DNA of 42,663 nucleotides from an uncultured Eubacteriales bacterium (lineage in GTDB: Bacteria > Bacillota > Sulfobacillia > UBA995 > UBA9673), in assembly GCA_913063835.1 (NCBI GenBank), contig CAJXZV010000008.1:1-42663 (forward strand). The letters run 5' to 3'. The notes beneath the pieces are model-generated. The model saw only the letters and a list, made by a program, of their open reading frames with translations, had not been told where the DNA came from and made no database searches. Each line of letters starts with the position of its first letter. Position 1 is the stretch's first letter. Shown here in pieces: positions 33,301-39,826 of the stretch. A program made the translations under genes and the position numbers.

Positions 33301-33906
33301 CTGGGCGGCTTCGCCGATTACGTCCTGAAGCCGGTCTACAGCGTGCTCGGACCGAGGCTCGGACCCCTGGCTCCAAAGGTGGCAGAGGCCCTGGCCGCGC
33401 TGGGACCCGAGGAGCGGGCGGCCGCGGCCCGGCGTCTGGCGGCCGGGCGGAGCGTCGAGGTGAAGGTGGAGGGGCGGGAGAGTCCGGTCGTCCTGGGCCC
33501 GGACGAGGTCGAGGTCGTCACGGAGGAGCTCCCCGGGTGGGCCGTCGAGGGGGAGGACGGGCGCTACCTGGTCCTCGACACGCGGGTCTCCGGTGACCTC
33601 CTCCGGGAGGGGCTGGCCCGCGAGATGGTCAACCGCATCCAGAGGATGCGCAAGGACGCGGGGTTCGAGGTCACCGACCACATCGAGACTGTCTATGAGG
33701 CGTCGGGAGAGGTGGGTAAGGCCCTCGCCGAGCATGCCGGCTACGTCGCCTCCGAGACCCTCTCGGCCGAGTTCCGCGAGGGGCCGGTCGCACGCCCGGA
33801 GACGGCCGAAACCGAGGGCTGGTTCGTCCAGGTGTTCGACCTCGACGGTGAGCGGGTCACGGTGGCCATAAGGAGGCGCGGCCGGAAGGAGTTCCTTCCC
33901 GCGTGA
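30367..33906 (+). CDS. ileS: Isoleucyl-tRNA synthetase, type-2-like
   Basis: The 1179-residue class I synthetase charges tRNA-Ile. The ATG at 30367 follows GGGAGGA and gives MFREVSAKVDYPELEER, the expected amino end. The HIGH motif is at 55-58 (GRPHIGH). The CP1 editing domain includes WTTTPWTLPSN and AFGEDD. KMSKH (666-670) with HIGN after it is the form typical of type 2 (eukaryote-like, often mupirocin-tolerant) enzymes; type 1 has KMSKS. The tRNA-binding tail contains GRAGRNRAHIRTRQPLRRA. It is longer than usual because of Gly/Asp/Ala-rich inserts (31900-31980, 32600-32640, 33000-33055). Expression is set by the T-box upstream. Confidence 0.97.
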   Translation: MFREVSAKVDYPELEERVIDFWRRTDAFRKVQEMRRGRPVYTFFEGPPTANGRPHIGHVLPRSLKDLFPRYKTMLGYYVPRKAGWDTHGLPVELEVEKALGLSSKPEIEEYGVEEFIKKCKESVWAYKEEWERLTERIGFWLDMENAYVTYHTSYIESVWWALKKIWDKGWLYQGYRVVPYCARCGTSLSSHEVAQGYEEVEDPSVFVRFPLVAAPGEPGTGAGGSGAAARLSGLDERALGEDVPVSLLVWTTTPWTLPSNTAVAVHPDVDYVAVVPEGEGDEEVLVVAAALAPTVFPQGYRAVHTIKGRDLVGHRYRPPFPFLEEAMRRGEVEGEGAGLDKVFTVIPQDYVTLEEGTGLVHTAPAFGEDDMEAAREHGLPVFRPVDASGRFTGAVPPWQGRFVKDADPDITEALKGEGLLYRSGVYRHSYPFCYRCHAPLVYYADTAWFIKMTAVKDELIRINREEVNWYPDHLKEGRFGDWLENLVDWNLSRNRYWGTPLPIWECVGDVGSGDGEGAPAADDGCSRGGGDGAAGCGHRLCVGSVAELEELARPETLPDPLDLHKPYIDRVVITCPECGGEMRRVPEVIDCWFDSGAMPFAQWHYPFENREEFEDHFPGDFICEAIDQTRGWFYSLLAIAVAVFGRPAYRNVLVTEFGVDEEGRKMSKHIGNVVDPWDILNVQGADALRWFLYAVSHPWYQKRFSSRVISEFQGRMQDTLWNVYAFFVLYANLDSFEPDPAAVLAPPASGGGEGVRVVRLGGREVPCPPPAGRSVLDRWILSRLHRTVGEVRQNLDSYQVLPATRAIEAFVDDLSNWYVRRGRRRYWRAGSDEDKAAAYQTLYEVLVTLCRLLAPFTPFMTEEMYQNLVRFEAGEERDGRRPHEAGASGSPPESVHHCLYPEPDQSLVDEDLERRMAAVRDYVAFGRAGRNRAHIRTRQPLRRAVLVGPEGETRGLTELLDLLKDELNVKEVAAAADLGGFADYVLKPVYSVLGPRLGPLAPKVAEALAALGPEERAAAARRLAAGRSVEVKVEGRESPVVLGPDEVEVVTEELPGWAVEGEDGRYLVLDTRVSGDLLREGLAREMVNRIQRMRKDAGFEVTDHIETVYEASGEVGKALAEHAGYVASETLSAEFREGPVARPETAETEGWFVQVFDLDGERVTVAIRRRGRKEFLPA

Positions 33907-33922
33907 GGGAACCTTTACGGCC

Positions 33923-34858
33923 ATGTACCAGCTAGAGGTGGCTCCGGGCGTCACGTTCGTCGAGGGAGAGCGCCGGGGCCGCTTCCCCTATGGCGACGTC
34001 CTCGTCCTGGAGGGGCGCGAGGCCCGGGTCCTCGTCGACACGGGGGCCGGTGAGGAAGTGCTCGCCGGCGTCCTCGACCGGGGCCCGGTTGACGTGGTCA
34101 TCAACACCCATTACCACATCGACCATGTCCGGGGGAACGTCCTGGCGGCTTCGCGCTCACCGGGGGCGGCCTTCTGGTGCCCCGAGGGGGAGAAAGAGCC
34201 CCTCACCTCCTGGGAGGGGTTCCTCCGCTTCACCGGCTTCGACGATCCCGGGCTCGATGACGCGAGGCGCTTCCGCAGCGGGCTCGGGTGGGCCCCGACC
34301 CCCGTGGTGCGCGAGCTCGTCGACGGGGAGGTCCTCGACTTCGGGGGTCTGCGGGCGACCGTCCTCCGGCTGTCGGGCCACACGCCCGGCCACACCGGTC
34401 TGTGGTTCGAGGAGCGGCGGGTCCTCTTCACCGCCGATATCGACATGTCTTCCTTCGGCCCCTGGTACGGGGACGTGTTCTCGAGCATCGACGACTACCT
34501 GGCGTCCCTCGAGCGTCTGGAGAGACTGGCGGCGGGGACGTCGGGTCCGAGGGTGGTGCTGACCTCGCACCGGCGTCCGCTGACAGTGGAGAGCTTCAGG
34601 GCCCGCCTGCCGGCCTTCCGGGCCCGGTTCGAGGAGAGGGAGGAGCGGATTCTGAGTATGCTGGCCGGGGTGGGTCCTCTCACGCTGGAGGACCTCGCCG
34701 CCAGGTGGCCCATCTACGGGCGGCAGAGCCGCGTCCTGCCGGGGCTTATGAAGTCCGAGAGACTCATGCTGGCCCACCACCTCGAGCGGCTGGCCCGTTC
34801 CGGCCGGGTGAGGTGTGTGGCCGGTCCGGGAGGCGAAAAGGTCTGGGAAGCGCTCTAA
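33923..34858 (+). CDS. Metallo-beta-lactamase-fold hydrolase
   Basis: The 311-residue protein has the zinc motif THYHIDH (His 63, His 65, Asp 67, His 68) after VLVDTGAG, then SGHTPGHTGLWF and a later Asp in FTADIDMS, as in glyoxalase II-like members. A helical carboxy part follows (ERILSMLAGVGPLTLEDLAA), with a winged-helix look seen in several MBL-fold hydrolases of the LACTB2 type. The third His is replaced by Asn or lies in TSHRRPLT near 213-219. The function is a cytoplasmic ester, thioester or nucleic-acid hydrolase; the substrate is unknown. It follows ileS by 16 bp with a weak ribosome site, so it may be read through from ileS. Confidence 0.85.
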   Translation: MYQLEVAPGVTFVEGERRGRFPYGDVLVLEGREARVLVDTGAGEEVLAGVLDRGPVDVVINTHYHIDHVRGNVLAASRSPGAAFWCPEGEKEPLTSWEGFLRFTGFDDPGLDDARRFRSGLGWAPTPVVRELVDGEVLDFGGLRATVLRLSGHTPGHTGLWFEERRVLFTADIDMSSFGPWYGDVFSSIDDYLASLERLERLAAGTSGPRVVLTSHRRPLTVESFRARLPAFRARFEEREERILSMLAGVGPLTLEDLAARWPIYGRQSRVLPGLMKSERLMLAHHLERLARSGRVRCVAGPGGEKVWEAL

Positions 34859-35904
34859 GACGAGGCGGGGGTAGGGTCCCGCGCCGCAAGCCCGCCCCTC
34901 TGAAGCCGGGCGACCTCGTCGCCGTGGTCGCCCCCGCAGGACCGGTCAGGGAGAAGGCTCTGGCCGGAGGAGTCAAGGTGCTTGAGAGCCTGGATTTCCG
35001 CGTGGCTTTGGACCCGGGGCTCACGGCCCGGAAGGGGTACCTGGCCGGACCGGACGAGGCCCGGGCCGAGGCCCTCAACAAGGCCCTGGCTGACCCCGAC
35101 GTGCGGGGCGTCTTCTGCGCCCGCGGGGGATACGGGTCGAGCCGCATCCTCGGCCTCATCGACTACGCGGCCGTGCGTGACGACCCCAAGGTCTTCGTCG
35201 GCTACAGCGACATCACCGCCCTTCACCTCGCCCTGGCCCGTGAGGCCGGGCTCGTGACCTTCCACGGCCCCGGGGTCGAGAGCCTGGGCGAGAAGCTGAC
35301 CCGTTTCACGCTCGACTGCCTGGTCAGGGCCGTCACCTCCACGGACCCGCTCGACGTCCTGCCGCTTCCCGAGGACCGCCCCGCAGGCGAGGTGCTCTCG
35401 GCCGGGCGCGCCTCGGGCCCGCTCACCGGGGGGAACCTGAGCCTCCTCTCGGCTCTCATGGGGACCCCTTACGAGGTGGACACACGCGGCGCGGTGCTCC
35501 TCATCGAGGACGTCCGGGAGGAACCCTACCGTGTGGACCGGATGCTGACCCAGCTCACCCTGGCGGGGAAGCTCGCCTCGGCGGCCGCCGTGGCGGTCGG
35601 GGAGATGGTGGACTGCACGACCGGGCGGGGCCGGCCGGAGCCGGGGTCACCCGAGGGCGGGGGGCGGGCTCCCTACGAGGACGAGGCCGAAACTCCCACC
35701 GGGGACGAGGCCGGGGACCTGGTCTCCGTGGACGACGTCCTGGCCGACCGGCTGGCCGGGCTCGGGCGGCCGGTGCTTGGCGGCCTGCCCTTCGGGCACG
35801 GGTATGACAAGTGGACCCTTCCCCTTGGGGTCACGGCCACGGTGGACGCCTACAAGGCGCGGCTCATCGTCGAGGAGGCCGCGTGCGCTGGCGACGGTTC
35901 GTGA
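34813..35904 (+). CDS. LD-carboxypeptidase (peptidase S66, LdcA/MccF family)
   Basis: The protein cleaves an LD-amide bond, as LdcA does in recycled murein peptides or MccF in microcin C. Homology begins at PLKPGDLVAVVAPAGPV (codons from ~34897). The triad is visible: Ser in GYSDITAL (35206-35208), Glu in LLIEDVREEPYRV (35506-35508), His in FGHGYDKWTLPLG (35797-35799); GGYGSSRIL is also present. A Glu/Gly/Pro-rich insert (35630-35715) interrupts the carboxy half. The start is unsure: the only standard in-frame start before the homology is GTG 34813, which overlaps the MBL gene. A non-standard codon (e.g. GTC 34876 behind GAGGCGGGGG) or a sequence error is possible. Confidence 0.85.
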   Translation: MCGRSGRRKGLGSALRRGGGRVPRRKPAPLKPGDLVAVVAPAGPVREKALAGGVKVLESLDFRVALDPGLTARKGYLAGPDEARAEALNKALADPDVRGVFCARGGYGSSRILGLIDYAAVRDDPKVFVGYSDITALHLALAREAGLVTFHGPGVESLGEKLTRFTLDCLVRAVTSTDPLDVLPLPEDRPAGEVLSAGRASGPLTGGNLSLLSALMGTPYEVDTRGAVLLIEDVREEPYRVDRMLTQLTLAGKLASAAAVAVGEMVDCTTGRGRPEPGSPEGGGRAPYEDEAETPTGDEAGDLVSVDDVLADRLAGLGRPVLGGLPFGHGYDKWTLPLGVTATVDAYKARLIVEEAACAGDGS

Positions 35905-35940
35905 GAGTTCATGAGCAGGTCTCGCCCGGCTTCGCCCTGA

Positions 35941-35955
35941 CCGTCCGGAAGACGG
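35941..35955. terminator. Small hairpin between convergent genes
   Basis: CCGTC CGGAA GACGG folds into a 5-bp stem with a 5-base loop between the LD-carboxypeptidase and the FN3 protein. There is no T-run; weak candidate for a two-way terminator. Confidence 0.25.
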
Positions 35956-35959
35956 CCCT

Positions 35960-37879
35960 CTAGCGCTCCACGTTCACCGGGTCCGAATAGTCGCTCTCAC
36001 CGGCCTGGTTCCAGGCCGTCACGCAGAAGTCGGTGCTGGGATAGGGTATCATCGTCAGGTACGTCGTCTCCGCCGTACCGTCCGGGTTCACGAGTTCCCA
36101 GAGGGCGTTCGGGTCGGAAGCGTCCCGCGCGTAGACATAGTAGAGTTCGGCTGACGGTGCGGGGTCCCAGGTCAGCTCGACGAACCACCACCACGAGAAA
36201 GTGACCCTGAGGTTCTCCGGAGGAGGCGGCGGGCTGCCGCTCGGGGGGAGCGTCGTGAAGGTGTGCTCCTCGGATTGGCTCACCTGCCCCTGGGCGTCCT
36301 CGGAGACCACGACGAAGTAGTAGGTGGTCTCAGGGTCAAGACCGGTCAGGTTGACTGCATGTGACGTCACCAGAGACGCATCCTGCGGCGTTTCGTGGGT
36401 GTAGGAGCCCGGGCTGGTCCCGTACCTCACCTGGCTGGTCGCAGCCTCGTCGGTGTCCCATGTCACCAGGCAGGTAGTGTCGGCCGGGTCGGACTGGACA
36501 TTGGATATCACGGGCGGTTCTTCGGTGCCGCTGACCGAGACGACGTTCGACGGGGCGGATTCCCGGTCGTCGGCGTCCACGGCGGTGACGTAGTACTCGA
36601 ACTCGTAGGGCGGTGAGGACGGCAGGGGGTCGAGGTGCCAGGTGCTCGTCGTCGAGGTGAGTAGGGTGAAGGGGTCACCCGCCAAGACGTCGCGGCGGTA
36701 GAGGTTGAAAGACACGGCACCAGTGGGTGAGTTCCAGGAGAGCTGGGCGTAAAGGGACCCGAAGATCCTGCGGGAACTCACGCTGAGCTCCGGTGCGGTG
36801 CAGAGAGTCCTGAGAGTATGGTCGGTCCCGGTCGAGACGTTCCCGGCCCGATCGGAGGACAGGACGCGGAAGTGGTAGAGGGTCGCCGGCTCGAGGCCGG
36901 TCAGGGTCACGGTCCGCTGGGTGGTGTAGGTCGTGTCCTTGGGGGAGAAGGACCCGTAGGAGGTGTCTGGCCCGTACTCGACCTGGCCGTCGGCTTCCTC
37001 GTCGGTCTGCCAGGTGATGTCGGCCGTGGTGGCCGTGATGTCGGTCACCGTCTCCCCCGAGATGACGGGCGGCACGGTGTCGAGAACGATGGTGTCGGAG
37101 ACGGGCTCCGACTCGTTGCCGGCCCGGTCGCGGAAGACGGCCCACACGGTCTTCTCGCCGTCACCGGACGGCAGGGTCCAGGGTGCGGTCGGGGCGAAGT
37201 CCTGCCAGGCCGACCAGCTCGTCCCGTCGTTGGAGAAACGCATGGCGTCGAGCCCCGACTCGTCGCTTGCCGTCAGGTCGAGGGTCACGGAGGTATCGTT
37301 GGTATGGGTGGCCCCGCCGTTGATGGAGACGGCTCCGACGGGCGGGGTCTTGTCGGTGAAGTCGGCCTGATACGTGAGGGCGACGGTCCACGTGCCGGGC
37401 GCCGCCGTCCAGTCCGCCGAAAGCCGCAGGTCCTGAGGATAGCTGGCGTCCTGACAGGGCGGCTCAGCCTCGAGCAGGGTCTGCACCGCGGGAGAGACCA
37501 CCGTCCAGGGGCCGGTGCTCTGGATGCGCTGTTCGAGGACACATCCGGTCGGCAGGGTCTCCGACCACATGTCGAGCTGCCATTCGAGCTCACTTGTGAC
37601 GTGAAGGACGACGGCCGGCGAGATGGTGACCTGCGTACCCGGGTATACCTCTCCGAAATCGACCGTGCCGTTGCCGGGCGACCCGTCGTGGTTGTAGGTC
37701 TCGACAGAGGAGATGGTCAGGGAGGCGAGAGCGGCCCTGGCCGTCCCGCTGAAGGATGAGGCGAGAAGGAGAGCCAGACCGAGGCCGAGGCACAGGTATG
37801 GCGCGAGGTGACGCAGGCCTGTGCCGGCCGCCGCAGGGCTCCTTCTCTTGACTCCTCTCATCCTTCGTCCGAGACCCAC
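35960..37879 (-). CDS. Secreted multi-domain fibronectin type III surface protein
   Basis: The 639-residue product has a signal peptide (LAPYLCLGLGLALLLASSF, cleavage near ARA). Residues ~45-190 form a beta domain with TVDFGEVYPGTQVTISP and LRLSADWTAAPGTWTVALTY that echoes the 154-aa protein of the same operon. An Ig-like domain follows (TLDLTASDESGLDAMRFS). Four FN3-type repeats come next, with typical ITWQTDEEADGQVEYG, TLTGLEPATLYHFRVLS and NLTGLDPETTYYFVVVSEDA. There is no LPXTG, membrane helix or SLH domain at the carboxy end, so attachment would need a partner. It is the last gene of a three-gene operon, 22 bp after the membrane-anchored protein. Adhesion or surface assembly is inferred. 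Confidence 0.85.
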   Translation of the reverse strand: MGLGRRMRGVKRRSPAAAGTGLRHLAPYLCLGLGLALLLASSFSGTARAALASLTISSVETYNHDGSPGNGTVDFGEVYPGTQVTISPAVVLHVTSELEWQLDMWSETLPTGCVLEQRIQSTGPWTVVSPAVQTLLEAEPPCQDASYPQDLRLSADWTAAPGTWTVALTYQADFTDKTPPVGAVSINGGATHTNDTSVTLDLTASDESGLDAMRFSNDGTSWSAWQDFAPTAPWTLPSGDGEKTVWAVFRDRAGNESEPVSDTIVLDTVPPVISGETVTDITATTADITWQTDEEADGQVEYGPDTSYGSFSPKDTTYTTQRTVTLTGLEPATLYHFRVLSSDRAGNVSTGTDHTLRTLCTAPELSVSSRRIFGSLYAQLSWNSPTGAVSFNLYRRDVLAGDPFTLLTSTTSTWHLDPLPSSPPYEFEYYVTAVDADDRESAPSNVVSVSGTEEPPVISNVQSDPADTTCLVTWDTDEAATSQVRYGTSPGSYTHETPQDASLVTSHAVNLTGLDPETTYYFVVVSEDAQGQVSQSEEHTFTTLPPSGSPPPPPENLRVTFSWWWFVELTWDPAPSAELYYVYARDASDPNALWELVNPDGTAETTYLTMIPYPSTDFCVTAWNQAGESDYSDPVNVER

Positions 37880-37901
37880 GGTCCGGTCCCTCCGCTTCGG
37901 C

Positions 37902-38975
37902 TCACCGTGTGCCGGGTGCCGCCGGCGGGCGGCCCCGGGTGGAGCGGACCCTGCCCCGGCCGGAGGCGGCGTACCCCAGGCCGAAGGCGAGCAGGACCAG
38001 GCCTACCAGACCCTTGACGGGGACGACCCAGAAGCTGCGCATCGCCTCGATGGGCTCCGGGCCGTGGTACTCGATGTGTAGGTCCAGGCGGAACCGCCCG
38101 AACAGGGGCGGACCGGGCCAGTCTATCTCCATGACCTTCGAGAGGCCGGGCATGATGATCTCGCCCTCGTAGACGACCTCGCGCCGGAGGACGTCTCCCT
38201 CGTAGAACCGGAGCGTGACCCGAGGCTGGATGTAGGCGTCACACGTGTTCTCGATGGGGACGAACACCTTCAGAGGGTGTCCTTCAGAGATGAAGGCCAC
38301 GTTCCGGTCGGCGATGACCAGGCAGCGCCACCAGTGCACCAACGCTGTCCTGACCGCCGCCAGGCCTTCCGGGGCACCCGCCGGCCGGGGGACCCTGTGG
38401 TAGGGGACGAGCTCGGCGGAGCGCACGACGTGCTCCCCGACGTAAAGGCAGACGACTGCCGCCAGACTGCCCCCTATCTCTACCGCCGACCCGTCCGTTC
38501 CGCCCCCGGGAGAGGAGGCCTCCACGAAGTAGGCCGCGTAATACTGGCCGTCGGGCGTGTCTTCGGGGACGGCGACGGTCAAGGTTATCTCCTGGCGGCC
38601 GCCCGGCCCGAGGGTGAACTCCTCCGGGTCGGCCTCGAGCCACGACCCGGCCGACCAGAACTCACCGCCGGGCTCCTGGAACTCGAACCTCGCGGGACTC
38701 CGCACCAGCGCGTCGGCGTATCTTATGCGGGCGTGGACCGGGACCGCCCCACGGTTGGTGAAGACGGCCGTGAGGGTCAGGGTCTCCCCCGCGAGGAGGT
38801 CGTGAGCCGTCTTCACCGGCGAGAGGCCTATGTGGAGGGTGCTTCCGGGATCCGCAGCTCGGAGGCGGGTGTCTTCGGCCAGAGCGGCCGGGGCCGCCGG
38901 GGAGGTCGCCGCGGCGAGCGTCAGGGCCGCGGTCACCAGACCGGCCACGGCAAGACGGCATCTAACCCGCTTCAT
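37902..38975 (-). CDS. Membrane-anchored surface protein, DUF916-like
   Basis: The 357-residue product has a signal peptide (~1-33, ending AALA), two beta-rich domains and one carboxy-terminal helix (GLVGLVLLAFGLGYAAS) followed by a basic tail RGRVRSTRGR. The first domain starts LHIGLSPVKTAHDLLAGET and later has GGRQEITLTVAVPEDTPDGQ and YYAAYFVE. The second has FVPIENTCDAYIQPRVTLRF. This topology and order resemble the DUF916/DUF3324 proteins that accompany WxL surface proteins, though identity is not close enough to be sure. It probably anchors the two soluble secreted products of the operon. GGGAGGAGGG precedes the ATG. Confidence 0.75.
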   Translation of the reverse strand: MKRVRCRLAVAGLVTAALTLAAATSPAAPAALAEDTRLRAADPGSTLHIGLSPVKTAHDLLAGETLTLTAVFTNRGAVPVHARIRYADALVRSPARFEFQEPGGEFWSAGSWLEADPEEFTLGPGGRQEITLTVAVPEDTPDGQYYAAYFVEASSPGGGTDGSAVEIGGSLAAVVCLYVGEHVVRSAELVPYHRVPRPAGAPEGLAAVRTALVHWWRCLVIADRNVAFISEGHPLKVFVPIENTCDAYIQPRVTLRFYEGDVLRREVVYEGEIIMPGLSKVMEIDWPGPPLFGRFRLDLHIEYHGPEPIEAMRSFWVVPVKGLVGLVLLAFGLGYAASGRGRVRSTRGRPPAAPGTR

Positions 38976-39016
38976 CGCCCTCCTCCCATCCTCGCTCGAC
39001 CTTCCGATGTGGCGGC

Positions 39017-39046
39017 CCGGGTCGGCCGGGGGGCCGGCCGACCCGG
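39017..39046. other. Strong intergenic hairpin inside the surface-protein operon
   Basis: A 13-bp perfect stem (CCGGGTCGGCCGG / CCGGCCGACCCGG) with a GGGG loop (CCCC in the minus-strand transcript) lies between the first and second genes, 40 bases past the stop of the first. There is no T-run. It could act as a partial terminator or an RNA-stabilising end that raises output of the first gene. Confidence 0.65.
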
Positions 39047-39086
39047 AAGCCGGATGCGTTGCGTGTCAAGTCAAAGGGCGCGGGAG

Positions 39087-39551
39087 TCAGGGCGTGGGCG
39101 TCAGAGTGTAGGTGACGCTCCCCGAATAGCCGCTGGCGGCATAATCATCCCACGTGACTTCGAGGACGTACTGGTAGTTGAAAACGTTCTCGCCCATCAG
39201 GCCGGTGGCGATGGTGCCGGACGAGCTGAAAGGAGTGGTCCCGCCGTCGTAGCTGAGGCGCTGGATGGGAACGGTGTAAGACCCGCTGGTGAAATCTGTG
39301 GCCGTGTAGGTCAACTCGTACGTCTGGTTGCACCGCGCGGTGACGGTCACGGCCGTGGCCGCCGTGGGCGTTTCCGGGACGACGTCTCCGAAGTCGATGG
39401 ATGAGGGCGTGACCATCAACTCTTCCGCCGGCAGGATGGTGAAGGTGATGGTGACCTGAGCGTTGGAGTCCGCTGCCGCCACGGAAGAGAAGCCGTAGGC
39501 CGCCAGGCCGAGGCCGGCGACGACCAGGAGTACCGCGATAGCTCTACGCAC
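39087..39551 (-). CDS. Small secreted beta-sandwich protein, WxL-like
   Basis: The 154-residue product has a signal peptide (RRAIAVLLVVAGLGLAAYGF, cleavage near SVAAA). The mature ~125 residues are Thr/Ser/Tyr-rich beta strands: VTITFTILPAEELMVTPSSI, then DFGDVVPE, YTATDFTSGSYTVPIQRLSY and a final YSGSVTYTLTPTP. A DFG-V motif, TDFTSGS-T-P block and T-T-Y-T-L end are reminiscent of WxL-type cell-wall-binding proteins, although no clear WxL pair is present. It is the first gene of the operon, has its own near-consensus promoter and is followed by a strong hairpin, as expected for an abundant structural subunit. The start is GTG 39551, with GGAGGA upstream. Confidence 0.78.
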   Translation of the reverse strand: MRRAIAVLLVVAGLGLAAYGFSSVAAADSNAQVTITFTILPAEELMVTPSSIDFGDVVPETPTAATAVTVTARCNQTYELTYTATDFTSGSYTVPIQRLSYDGGTTPFSSSGTIATGLMGENVFNYQYVLEVTWDDYAASGYSGSVTYTLTPTP

Positions 39552-39667
39552 GGTTCAGCATTTCCTCCTCTCCCTCTGTCGGTGCCCGCTTCGACCTCAG
39601 CTCGCTCAGGCAACACCGGCGAGACGGGTCGAACCCTGTCGTCAAAAGCAGGACGAGCACTTTACAA

Positions 39668-39700
39668 AGTATACTACGGTTCGTTCTCTTCTTCTGTCAA
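39668..39700 (-). promoter_or_regulatory. Sigma-A promoter of the surface-protein operon
   Basis: On the minus strand, a perfect TTGACA (39700-39695) is followed at 18 bases by TAGTAT (39676-39671), or at 21 bases by TATACT (39673-39668). An AT-rich start region follows. It faces away from the RlmD-type gene. Confidence 0.7.
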
Positions 39701-39826
39701 GGACTAACTGCGGCGTCACCTTTGCCCTAAGGTTTGGGATTCCCGAGGGCCGACTCTGGCCGAGCCGCGGCGTCGGGTCCGGCCCGAGTCCACAAGGATT
39801 CCACAGCAGGTGGAGAAGATGGGGGT

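Noticed and set aside
30082-33954. A reading frame of nearly 1300 codons on the minus strand opposite ileS
   Set aside because: It mirrors the ileS codons, has no recognisable domains and is rich in Arg/Pro/Val as expected of an antisense frame in GC-rich DNA.
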